This document shows positions 1-12,900 of a stretch of DNA of 64,000 nucleotides, one piece after another; position 1 is the first letter of the stretch; each line of letters starts with the position of its first letter. The translations under genes and the position numbers were made by a program. Origin of the DNA: Odontesthes bonariensis (taxonomy: Eukaryota; Chordata; Actinopteri; Atheriniformes; Atherinopsidae); NCBI RefSeq assembly GCF_027942865.1, contig NC_134524.1, positions 3,074,536-3,138,535 of the forward strand, in the 5' to 3' direction. Under the pieces are notes generated by a model. That model made no database searches and was not told where the DNA came from. It saw only the letters and a program-made list of their open reading frames with translations.

Positions 1-869
1 TTTAGCATCATTTACCTTCGTTTAGCATCATTTAGCATCATGTAGCTTCATTTAGCATCATTTAGTGTCATTTAGCATCATGTAGCTTCATTTAGCATCT
101 CTTAGCGTCATTTAGCATCATGTAGCGTCATTTAGCTTCATTTTGCATCATTTAGCATCATCAGCTTCATTTAGCGTCATTTAGCTTCATTTAGCGTCAT
201 TTAGCATCATGTAGCGTCATTTAGCATCATTTACCTTCGTTTAGCATCATTTAGCATCATGTAGCTTAATTTAGCATCATGTAGCTTCATTTAGCATCAT
301 TTAGTATCATGTAGCTTCATTTAGCTTCATTTAGCATAATTTAGTATCATGTAGCTTCATTTAGCATCATTTAGTGTCATTTAGCATCATGTAGCTTCAT
401 TTAACATCTCTTAGCGTCATTTAGCATCATGTAGCGTTATTTAGCTTCATTTAGCATCATTTAGCTTCATTTGGCATCATTTAGCTTCATGTAGCGTCAT
501 TTAGCATTATGTAGTGTTATTTAGCATCATTTAGCTTCATGTAGCATCATTTAGCTACATGTAGCATCATTTAGCATTATGTGGTGTTATTTAGCATCAT
601 GTAGCATTATTTAGCTACATGTAGCATAATTTAGCATTGTGTAGTGTTATTTAGCATCATTTAGCATCATTTAGCATCATCAGCTTCATGTAGCATCTTT
701 TGGCATCATGTAGCATCATTTAGCATAATTTAGCATCATTGAGCATCATTTAGCATCATCAGCTTCATGTAGCATCTTTTAGCATCATGTAGCATCATTT
801 AGCATCATTTAGCTTCATTTAGCATCATGTAGCATCATTTAGCATCATATAGCATCATTTAGCATCATT
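1..869. repeat. 10-bp minisatellite (unit TTTAGCATCA)
   Basis: Tandem units close to TTTAGCATCA run from the left edge of the window to about 869. Variants include TGTAGCATCA, TTTAGCTTCA and TTTAGCGTCA, plus a few shortened units. The array is cut by the window edge, so its full length is unknown. It lies in the fbxo41 intron after exon 4 and stops about 50 bases from that exon's splice donor. It holds no long open frame. Confidence 0.95.
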
Positions 870-924
870 CAGGGTGATGTGGGGTTCACTTTGAGGACAC
901 TGATGATCACAGAAACGCAGCCAC

Positions 925-997
925 CTGAAGTCTGGATTTGGCCTCGGCCTCTTTCTCCGCCGTCTCCCTCAGAAAAAGCTCGATGTCCGTCATCTCC
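925..997 (-). CDS. fbxo41: fbxo41 coding exon 4 (coiled coil)
   Basis: 73 bases, residues 249-273, reading EMTDIELFLRETAEKEAEAK and ending at CTTCAG before a GTGGCT donor. It is the strongest local match to the FBXO41/ZNF365 family coiled coil. Later exons lie beyond the 10-bp array and outside the window. Confidence 0.85.
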
Positions 998-3900
998 CTG
1001 TAAGACAGGACGAACATGAGATCCAGAGACACGGTCGGGTTAAACACCAGGTGTAAACGTGCACAAAGAACAGAATGATTAAAGAAACAGATTTCCATGT
1101 GAACAGACGTGAGATAAAGTGGAACGCATGAAGCCGCGCTGACCTCAGCCGGACGCCTCGGGGCTGCTGAGCCTCGCTGTCGCTCTGTGTTTATCACAGC
1201 AAGACGTGTCCTCCTGCTTTACCCACTCAGGGTTTCATTTTATTCACGTGATGTGACAACAGAACTCTTTCTCTTTTAGCTCATATCCGCCTCACTGCAT
1301 AAATCAGGCTTCATCCACCCGGTTCCACTGGTTTCTGTACCTACTGGGACACAAAAGGAGGGAAACCTTCAGGATACTGACTGTTGGCGCTGACTCAGCT
1401 CCTTCTCTCTCCCCGTCAGGTCCTTCTTCAGTCGCTCCATCATCGCCACGGCAGCAGACACCTGCGGGGTGAATGAAACGCTGCTGAAACATCAGAAACC
1501 CGGTGAAACTGCGGTGTGGGCTCAGAGCTCCGCCCACCTCTCTGGACAGGTACGCCGCCCTCTGCTCCACCTCCTGCTTCTCGCTCTTCAGGCGTTCCCC
1601 GTCTCTTCTCTCCCACTCGAGCTCCGCCTCCCTCCTCTGTAGCTCCGCCTTCAGCCGCCCCACGCGGCGGTTCACCCGCTCCTCCACCTCCGCGAACGTC
1701 CGGGCGATCTTACGGTCCAGCCCCAGTCCCAGCCGCTCCTCCAGGCCGATCCCCACCGACAGGCCAAAGTCCAGCCCCAGGTGGAGCCCCAGCTCCCCCC
1801 GGGTCTCTGGGGGAAACGGGTCCAGGCGCCCAGGCAGGGCCACAGCGGTGGAGGGGTCCACCGGCCGGGCCCGGTCCGAGGAGCCGAACATGCCCCTGAG
1901 CAGCTGGGCCGAGGCAGACGATGAGGCCAGGTCCAGGCAGGCCAGCGGCAGGGGGAGGCTGCAGGGCTGCGTGCCCAGAGAAGGGCTCTGACTCTGGGAT
2001 GCTTCTGGGCCGGGCAGGGGGAGCAGAGCCCCGGGCCTGGAGCTTCTGACCCGAGTCTGCAGCGAGACGAGAGGTCAGACAGAGGCATTTAAAAACATTC
2101 CTGCTGGGTCAGATGGGTTTGGGACTTTCTCACAGCTTTAAGGCATTCTCACAATTAAGTTCCTGTTTCTCTTTATCATTATTATTCCGCCAGTTTTCGG
2201 CACCTAACTACTCCTGCATACTTTCAGATATTTCTACAATTTTGGTATCAAAACGTTCAGCTCTTTCAGCAGATTCCTGCTATCATTGTTGGTGTTTTTA
2301 ACTTTTACACTTTTTAAGATATTCAAATTTTTTTTATTCAGATTTTCCCATCATTCAAATGAATGGAAACTGCTTTCAGCTCCAAATCATCTCTCTCTTT
2401 CCAACCTAACTACTTCTGGAAGCTTTCAGCTAGAGACACCATTCAAACTTTAAATGGGTCACAAGACATTCAGCTATTACCAACTGTTTCTGCTTTTTCA
2501 AATCTTCAGCCAATTTTGAAATATGACAGTTTCAAAAACATGAACATTTTTGCTCCTTCTTGGTTTTTATGAATGAGCACACAGTTGAGTGCGTGCTGAT
2601 AAGTTTCAAATTTTTCAGTTTTTTCAAACAAATTCCTCTAACTTTCATACAGTTTAACTTAGAGAAACAAATTATACCTTAAAATGTAGGACAGTTTGTC
2701 CTCTTTCAGCCAATGTAACTACTAAAGAGCTCACATTTACAGAATTTCAGCTATGAGCCTTGAACCGAGATCAACCTCTCACATTATCTGACTAACTCCA
2801 ATGTTAAGTTTGGTAGTACACAAAAAAATCACAAAATTCCTTCAACCAACACCTCAGCAACAGTTTTTACTGCTAACATTGGACTATTTTCAGCTTTTTT
2901 AGCATGATCAGCTATCCCCATTCAGCTCATAAGCATTCTCACTGCTGTTTCGCAGGAACAGCTCTTTCTAGTTTTATTTACTTTCATACTTAAAGGGGAA
3001 CTCCGGGGCATTTGAAGCGTGTTTCCATTTCTAGAGGTTGTCAAATACTGCCAGTAGGACACAGAGAGGTGCGTATCTGCGCTCCCTGTGTGGAGATCGC
3101 GCTGTGCGCACACCCTGTCATGCGAGGCTAATACGTGGTGGCTAAGGGGCAAGCGCTAACCCTTCCACGTAAAACAACAACTTGCACACTGCAGAAACGT
3201 CACACCACTTTATAAACCATCCGACAATAAAGTCACAAGCCTTACCATCAAAACCATATGCATGGTTCTCACATTACTGGCATGGGGACGTTACAAAACA
3301 ACTTTATAAACAGCATGTAACTCACCGGCTGGTTGTAGGCTCGCGCATGTGAAAGCCCAAAAGAGTCGATGGAGAATAATCCCATATACAAAACAATTAT
3401 ATTCTCTAGAAAAACTGCGTTCAAGTATTTAAAACATTACAACAATACATGCCCAGTAATATTGTTGTAATGTTTTAAATACTTGAACGTAGTTTTTCTA
3501 GAGAAGATAATTGTTTTGTATATGGGATTATCGTCCATCGACTCTTTTGGGCTTTCACATGCGCGAGCATACAACCAGCCGGTGAGTTCTATGCTGTTTA
3601 TAAAGTTGTTTTGTAACGTCCCCATGCCAGTAATGTGAGAACCATGCATATGGTTTTGATGGTAAGGCTTGTGACTTTATTGTTGGATGGGTTATAAAGT
3701 GGTGTGACGTTTCTGCAGTGTGCAAGTTGTTGTTTTACATGGAAGGGTTAGCGCTTGCCCCTTAGCCACCACGTATTAGCCTCGCATGACAGAGTGTGCG
3801 GACAGAGCAATCTCCACACAGGGAGCGCAGATACGCACCTCTCTGTGTCCTACTATCACTATTGTTGTGGAGAAATTAGAGTCGAATCCCGCGTTGGTCA

Positions 3901-6900
3901 GCCGTCCATTGGGGAGTTTATTGAACAAACCGTCACAGCAAATGTGCATACAGAATGTACAAAATGTCCGACGAGCTCATTTTGGGACACCCTTTTATAC
4001 CGTTTTATCATAACAAGTGTACGTGGCCCTCTCCGGAGGCGCCTAGCTTTCGCAGTTTATCATAAACACGCTCCTTCTAACTATCAACAATATTCTGAAC
4101 CAGTCAACAAGGCCCAGGATGTAACTAGGCCAGAAGTCATGAACATGTCATGACATCCTTCTCCCACATAGTCCCCCCTGAAATCACTTATCAGTGATTT
4201 AACAAAGAAATAATCTAACATGAAAGAAAATCATCCCACATTGTTAATTAAGAATTAATTAACATAATCAACACTAAATTATTCTAATAATTCTACAATA
4301 TCAATCAACGGGACCATTTTGAATAAATGAAAAGGAATATATATATGTGTGTACTCGAATCACATTAAATGATTAAATTAAATTAAACGATATTGATTTC
4401 AACAACACTACAAATTTTACATTGCCATCACACTTGTCCACTGTTCGCAGTGCATAGGTGCGAAAAACCCACCGGCTGCTACTTTCGTAACTCATGTTCT
4501 TATCTTGGGAAAATTCACCTACGGCCCCCCCCACTGGCGACCGACCATTTTACCAAGGTCGCACTCCGAACAGTTGACTGACACAATTGGCAATGCACAT
4601 ATCAGTGATCAGTTCTGATTGATTATACACATAGACTGAATACACCACCTTCAAATCAGTTAATCACCGTTTTGTATCAAGTACAATACATAAAATTATG
4701 GATTATCACACAACAATAGTAATAAAATGCAATGTAATGCAGCTCCTCCAGTCCCGTCCCATCTCCTGTACTCTTTTGTCGTCTGCTTCTGGCCGAACAT
4801 CCGTCCGGCTGGGTCTGGAACTGCTAAGCTAACTCTGGGAGGAGAGGTCGCCAGTACGTCACTCCCAATCAAAGAGATCTTCAGCATCTCTTCTCCCTGT
4901 CAGACTAAACTTGGTTCCACCCTCGAGGAAAGAAACTTGTGAACCGTCCATTGATAACCTTCATTCGTTGACCCGCTCTCCCATGCGTTGGTCCTCAGGC
5001 CTGGTCTCGCATGGTCATCTGCCTCCAGATTCCTTCCACTGTTTGTTTGAACATCACTTGCAGCAAACACCTTCTCAGAATGGGTATAATGCAACACACC
5101 AATAGGGAGACCATTTTCACTATCAACAATATTGCTATTCCCGCCTTAACTGTCATCGCTCCCCCTTCTCCCAACATCCCAAACAGACCAGTCCACCACC
5201 GTTCACCTCCCCCAGCATCACACGTCAGCTCCTCTCTCCGTTCTCTGAACTTCTTCACGGCTGTTGTAACCGTTCCAAACCGTTCTAACACTTGTCTGTT
5301 CTACCAAGCCATCATACTCGCCTCATGTAGTTGTTCTCCAAAGCCTGCAAGCCCTTCACTCGTGTAGCTAAGAATTCCCTGTCGGTTGTATTATATGTAA
5401 TTAATCCACTCCCCATTTTGTTAAATATGATTCCCTGCAAACCAGCCTCAAATCCAGCTGCAATCTCCCTGCGTGCTTTGAGCTCAAAGGAATCCATCTC
5501 GGCTGTCATATTGCATCCAAGTAAACGTGCTTATCCCTGATGTAGCCATCACTCGATCTTTTAACTCTCCCTTCTTCCACATCCAATCCTAGCATCTCGT
5601 TTACCTTGTCATACACTACCACAACTGATGTGTTCCTCCTCACCAGTGCCCAAAAACCTATCTCCCTGTTGGGTAGCACATTTAACAAAACATGATCTCC
5701 ACACATCCAGTAACTCTCAGCCACTGGGTGTGTCTGATCCCCAAAAAGATATAGAGTTAAAATGATCATTCCTATATTTTCACATTTTGATCCAAATAAA
5801 TAAATCCCAATAAATCTTGTTTTCATTTAACATTAGTACTACCTACGCGAGTTCCAAAAGCATCCAAACTCACCATTGTAATCTACTCTATAATCAGTGG
5901 GAGGCCCCTCCTGTGATGTACTCAGATTAAATTCCGCACAAGAAGACTCAAATTTGTGGCCCTCCCTTATTTTGAAAATAACTATTTAATTTATTTGGCC
6001 CAAACATCAATCTGCACTTAATATCACACATAGGAAACAATAACCATTTATCCTCTTCCGATGTGAACCTACCTCCTCTGCATTCCCGTTGCTGGACCAC
6101 CGCACAGTCCCTGAAGGTGTGTGGCTCTGGAACAACAACAGGCAATGCTCCTGGAGCGTCTGCGCATATGAGACACTCCGTCGCTGTCAGTTCTCTCGTA
6201 GTGTACCATGCCCATCTATACCACATATCCTGTGCTGCCTTAACCCATTTTCCACAGTTACACTGTTTTCCCGACTCCACCTGTGCATGTACACTCCGTC
6301 CGTTCTTGGATTAACATGATTATTCTGTCCTGTAGTGCTAATGGTATCAAATCCCCCTAGATTTTCCCGTGAAATCTTTCTATTCTTACAACCATTGTGA
6401 ACAACTCCTTCTGACCCAATCTGACTTGATCTTACCAGATTGCCCCTTTTTCGTGGCGTCCAGAGGCGGTGATTTGGTCGTCTCCTCCACCGGACCCATG
6501 ATCCACACTTCCTCAATCATTTCTTCCATGAACTTAAATTCAAGCTTAGCAGATACCTCTTCACGACTAGCTCTAGTGTGTATTGCTGGCAAAGTTTGTG
6601 GCGTGGCATGGTCTGAGTGGGTGTGTATTGTTGCATCATACTCATCTGACCCAGGCTGGCTACTTCCCTGCGGGGTGGCTTCATCACGGGACCCTTCCAG
6701 CCTCTCCTGTTTGCTGGATCCCGTCCAACATCTCCAGGCTTCGTTCTCCTGAGCCCATGCTGTCGGCCAACACCCACACCTGGATGCTCATTAGTGTCAG
6801 AAATCTTAACCTCTTCCTTTCGTTCATCCTTTCCCTCGGACTTAACTCCGTCTGTGTCTTTAGTTCGAACCTTAGTGCAGTGATTCAAATGGTACCATGT

Positions 6901-9900
6901 GTTGCTACCTTCCACTTGAACTGCTGTTGATGTTGCTCGCACCCTTGTGTACGGCCCTTTTCGTCCTGGCTCAAGCCACTTCCTCCGGAACACTTCGATG
7001 TGCACCTGGTCGCCTGGCACCACTGGCCTCTCAACCAGCTGTTCGAGACTCAAGTCTCTGGACTCCTCCTGTAGATAGATTGTTCTGTGGACTGCAGTTA
7101 GTTGCTTCATATAAGCTGTCCACTCTGTTTGCACCTGCTCAAGTGGGGGCCCTTCAAATGGACCTCTCAACTGAGGTGCCGGCATGGGTCGACCCGTTAG
7201 CATTTTATGCGGTGTTAGTGCGTGACTCTATGAGTCTGCATACGATAGCTCATTAGTGCAAGCAGCAAAGCATCTAGTTAGTTTAGTTTTTACGCACAGA
7301 TTAAATTCAATTTCACTTTCCGGGTTCTATTGATCCTCTCAACCATACCTTGACTCTGTGGATGATAAACGGCCCCACAGCGCTGCTTGATTCGCAGCTG
7401 CTGCAGAATGCCTCTTGCACTTTTCTAAACAAACACTTAACCATTATTTGAGCTAATCTCTGATGGAATGACAAACAGATGAATCAATTATCTTAACAAA
7501 AAAAATTTACGACTATTTATCCAATATGTATGACCAATATCCTTGTGGTGGCGTGACCTCTGGCTCCAGTAACACCATTGGTGCCAAAACAGCAAGCTGG
7601 CACTTTGATGCTACTTTCGCTGCTTCATCAGCCGCGATATTACCTTTACCAACCATTTTGTTACCTCTATGATTATTTGACATTGTATCACTGCCAATTT
7701 ACAATTTTCATGACCGCAATCCGCTCCTTCATTTGGACCTCCTGTCGCACTGGACTTCCGTCTGACCTCCTGAACCCTCTCTGCTTCCGAACTGCTTCAA
7801 ACAAATAGCAAATATCATGAGCATATGCAGAAACTGTGTACACATTCGTAACCTTACCTTTCACCAGTCAACATGCTTCCATTAGTGCCTTCAGTTCAGC
7901 CAACTGTGCCGAACATGGCCGTTCACACTTCTCAGCTTTCACCGTCACAAAGTTCTCCACCTTCCTGTTTCACAACTGCAAAACCTCATGATCACCCAAA
8001 TGATCTCACAACATGAACCATACACAACATAAGTGACGTCAGCCTGCACAAGTGAAGTTGCTTCTAAGTCAGGTCTCAGTCTAATGTATCTCACAGCTTC
8101 TGACACACACTCATGTGGTTCTCCTTCAAACTCACGTGGAATGACACCCGCAGAATCCGATGTAGTACACTTCTGTATTCTCACATCTGGACGTGTCAAA
8201 AGATGCACAACCTGCAAACATCCTGTCCGAGTCACAACATACCTACTCTGATTTATTAGTTCTGAAATCTTATGGTTTTTATTGGAGACATATAAGAAAA
8301 ATGGCTTCTCATAGACTAGTGTTGGCCATTTTGGATGACTCTTGCTAATTCGGTTTCAAATTTCCAAAGGCTACCTTAGCCTCGGTTGTCCTCTCCAGTT
8401 GTGCTTTCAACCTTTGATCTTTGGATTTTTCATGATTCCTTTCAGAGGAAGCTAATTTTATTGCACAACCTTCCCAAAAGAAGATCATACTTGTTTTATT
8501 TTAATTTCACTTATTTATTCATTAGTTATTTATTCATTTATTTTGGACATGGCGCTTTTCTTACTCCCTCCAAGTGGGATGGAGAGATATCAGTAATTCC
8601 CTATGGCCTTAAGTAGATACTCTAATTTAGGCTATCGATGCTATTTAAATTTAAATTAGAAACTTTGTTCCGTTCAAATTTTAGAACTTCGTAATGGTGG
8701 CACATTTAAATTTTAAATTCAGAAACTTTGTTTTGTCCTAGTAACAGTGACCTATTTACATTTAAGTTTTAGAAACTAAGTCATAGTTTTGTAATAGTAA
8801 CATATTTAAATTCAAGTTTTAAAAACTTAGTAATCGTGACACATTTAACTTAAAAACTTTGTTCTGTTTTGTAATAATGACACACCTGAGGGCGGTTTTT
8901 AAACCCTTTTGAGTACGTCTAATGTAAGTGTACTTCTTACCTCTTTATGTCAATGTAAACCAATACTGGGATTCCTCTGCCAGAGGAACGCCTTGGACCT
9001 ACCGGGCCACTTGCTCCGCCCCCCAGGGACTGGCCACGGTCCTGCCGAACACTCGGGTTTCTCGGTGCTCTCGGACAGCTGTAAACAAAGTGTCCCCTCT
9101 CGCCACAGGCCCAACATGCCCCCGAGGACCTTCGTCCTCCTGGTGCACCTCTTCTTGACCTTTGACAGGGTCGACGATGGACTTGCCCCTGTGATGGCTG
9201 TTCAGCGGCCCCCGCTGTCATGGCCTCATTTCGTACCTCTTGCTTCGCTTGCAGTTCTTCTAACTGCAACCGTGCAAGTTCCCTTTGCATATCCTTCTCC
9301 TGCTCATTCAGTTTCAGTTCTTTCCTGTATTTGTTTACTGCATGCACCACGTGGTCTCGGAATTGTCCATGTGACATTGAATTCAGCCCCACCACATCCT
9401 CCAGCCGCCCCTGAACTGGGGCAGGCAGAGCCTCTTTGATGGAAACTCTGAACAATGTCACCCAAGCTGGGCTCTTCTCCATTTCTCCCTCAGACTCTTG
9501 TCTCCATTTCTTCAATTGTTGTGCAATGTACACAGCCGGACTCTCTGTTCCTGACAGTGGTTCCCCCTTTAATGCTTCGAGGTCCACTCCCGCAGGAAAC
9601 TCAGCTCGTAACGCTCTCCAGAGTGCAGCTCGATATGCATTAAAGTCAGTTCCATCAGCTCGGTGGCTCAACATCCAGTCATTCTCACTGTGTCTCAAAA
9701 TGCCCTCCATGGTAGAAGTTCCAAAACACAGTGCCCACACTGCCTTAATGTGTCCAACAGACAACAGTTTATGCACAGTCTCTTGTTCAAAAGCTCTTAT
9801 CCATCTACTTGCACCTGTGTGAATGTCCGGCAATCGAGCAACCAGCCCCCCTAGGTCGAGCGTCTGCCACGGCACATACTGTCCCTGCGTCATTTCTATC

Positions 9901-12900
9901 AAACTCGGTGCTGACGCTGTTGGACTCTTATGTTCTTCAGAAGATGCCTTTTGAACTGGTGATGCCAGTTCTGGTGATTTTTGGTATTTGTGGGAGCTGT
10001 CCCCTTGCCTGATCTGAATTACAGACGGCGTCTGGCTCAGGAGCTCCATGACTGCTTGATGTAGCTATTTGTAGTTCTGGACGTTCATGAGATATTTTAT
10101 GATCTTTTATTTCGGAATCTCCTTTTATGTTTGCTGCTCCCGGCAGTGTTGGAAATAGCTCTGCATTTTCAAAGAAATGTAAAACTTTTAATTCAAGCTC
10201 TCTTTTTTCCTGTCTCTTTTTGCTTTTGTCCTTTGGTTTGTAAGCTTTAATCCTTTGTTCCATAATCTTACAGGTAGTTACATTGAAAGTGCCACCTTTT
10301 GGCCAGGGTGAGACGTTAATTTTTGTTCGTTTTTCCCATTTTAGAGATATCTTTTTAATATCTTTGGAATGTTCAGGATGTTTGGCGCTGATGATTATTG
10401 TTGGTGTTACATCCATTGTTTCACCTAGTTAGTTCCCTTCTATTGTCTTTTGACTTTTTCTTACTTATTTATTTTCTAAATTTCCCTTATTTATTATTCG
10501 TATTCCCCCTTTTTTTTTTTTTTTTTTTTTTTTTTGAAAGTCAATTTAAATGCACTAATTATTTAACTCTAATCAATGCTAATTTAATGCTCGGCTAAAT
10601 TTAGCTTAGATGCAGCTAATTATTGGATTGGATGTTGTCAATGCTAATGTTAAGGTTAGCCTACGTTAGCTTTGAAAGCTTATGCTCTAGGTTGTTTTCC
10701 TTTTTTTTTTTAAAATTAAACCAATGTTAATTCAATGTTAGGCTAATTTAGCTTTTTGACTTCTGGTTTGGAGTTCGGTTACTATTATTGCTAATGTTAA
10801 TGTTTGCCAACCAATGCCAATTGATGTTAGCTTCCTAGCTGTCGCTAATAAATGCTAACCTATTGCTAATTAAGATTTAAACCAATATTTGCCTTATTGC
10901 TATTGCTAATCAATGCTAATTGTCTTTCTGATCAATGCTAATTATGGCTAACGAAATGCTAACAAATGCTACTAATGCTAACCAATGCTAACTATTGCTA
11001 ATCAATGCTACTTATTGCTAATCAATACTAGCTTCCTTGTTGACCAATGCTAATTGAATGCTAATTATGCTATTCAACGCTAGTGATTGCTAATCAATGC
11101 TAGTTATTGCTAATCAATACTATTGATTGCTAATCAATGCTAAACAATGCTAGTTATTGCTAATCAATACTAATTATTGCTAATCAATACTTGCTGTATT
11201 GCTAATACTACCCAATGTTAATTTATTACTAATCAAAAGCTCAGTTAATGCTTACTCTGTATGAAGTGACTCAGGCTAAAGGCGTTGCCCCAACTTTTGT
11301 TCACATCCGGATGCTTCCGATCCAATCCACACACAATGTCCTCCACCAATCCAGATGATCCAATGTACGTCACAGCTACGTCAATTCTGACCAATGAAAT
11401 AAAAATATTTTTTGACCAATGAAATCTGAACACACCTCTAAATCTATCTCCAATGAAACACGTCTACGACACGTAACTTCTAACCAATAAAATCTGAACA
11501 CACCTCTAAGCCCGCCTCCAATGAATCACGTGAATTTCTAACAAATCAAATATGAACACACGATTACCTCTACTTCCTAGACTGTTATTAGCTCCTCCCA
11601 AGCATAACAATTGAACCAGACATAACAATTGAACCACACCCCAACTCAAAATGGCGTTTGTCACACTTTGTAACAAGTTAAGGAAAAGGAGGAAATACAA
11701 ACTTTCAGCTGGACAGAGAAGAAATACAATTTAACACAGAAATAACAGTTGCACTATTCTTCACCTCGAAATGGCATTTGTTAAGAAAGAGAAAGAAATA
11801 CAATTTAACACGCTGTGGACAGGGAAACTACAAATCAAAAGATACAGAAACAATGCATAAGCAAGAAACTTTCTTTATCAGGAATGTCACATTCACGTCG
11901 AACGACGTGATGACTCAATGGCCTACGGACAGAACCTCTTCCTTAGGAATCGCGAAACCCTCATTACTCGACTGATAACAACTCTGCAATTAGCACATTA
12001 CCTAAAGAAAACTAATAATTATTACAGTACAACCATAAATTGCCCCTGGAAGACACAAGGAAAGAAAATGTGATCACACACGAACATTTGAAGCAGCAGG
12101 AAACTCTCAAGGCCAGAGCACGCGCCCACACACCAGTCGCGGGAGCGCGCAGCACCCTCTGTCCCCCTGAGAGCCAGAACACAATTCACTCGCCTGTTAA
12201 GAATAGAACTTTAGAAACTTAACACCAATCACAGCCGTATTCAATAATAACAAGATGCACTCAACGAAAATATAGAGTCTTAAAGAAAGAAACCCACAGT
12301 GTTTAAAAATAACAGCACATTTCGGCAACAACACCTTATTTCCCCAAGTTATTAATGCGGCAACTATCACAATTAAGCAGATTATACCAATGAAGCAAAT
12401 TATGACCATAAAGCCAGTTATAATAATGAAGCAAATCTAAGTGTAAATTAAAATACTACGAATACTCAAAAGTCAAGGGATGAGATGAGTTAGGTTAGAA
12501 CCTTGATTTATCACACAAAATAATTTTCCTTTTTCTTTTTTTTTTTTAGATTCACATAAAACATCAGATTTCACACCCATTTGACAGACACAGACAGAGA
12601 CCGGTCCCACACACTCATACCAAGTCAGTCGATTACCAAATCGGTCGATCAAAGTTTTTGTGTCAGTCACCGTTCAAATCTTCACATTTTTAAATTATCA
12701 ATTTCTTTCATTTAGACTTTTAATTTTTCAGGAGATGTTGGTGTCGGCAATATATGGAATACAAAATGTGTTTTCCCTACAAGCCTTGTGATATGGTTTC
12801 TTGACCAATGCAGCAAATGCTGACGTGTATTTATCAGCTTCGCTGTGACCTCTTAATAATAATCTCCTGTGGTCAATACGTAAACGAATTTGAATTTTCT

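Noticed and set aside
3755..4153. 132-codon plus-strand frame
   Set aside because: It runs from the palindrome arm into the LTR and is mirrored at 2922-3152; a repeat artefact.
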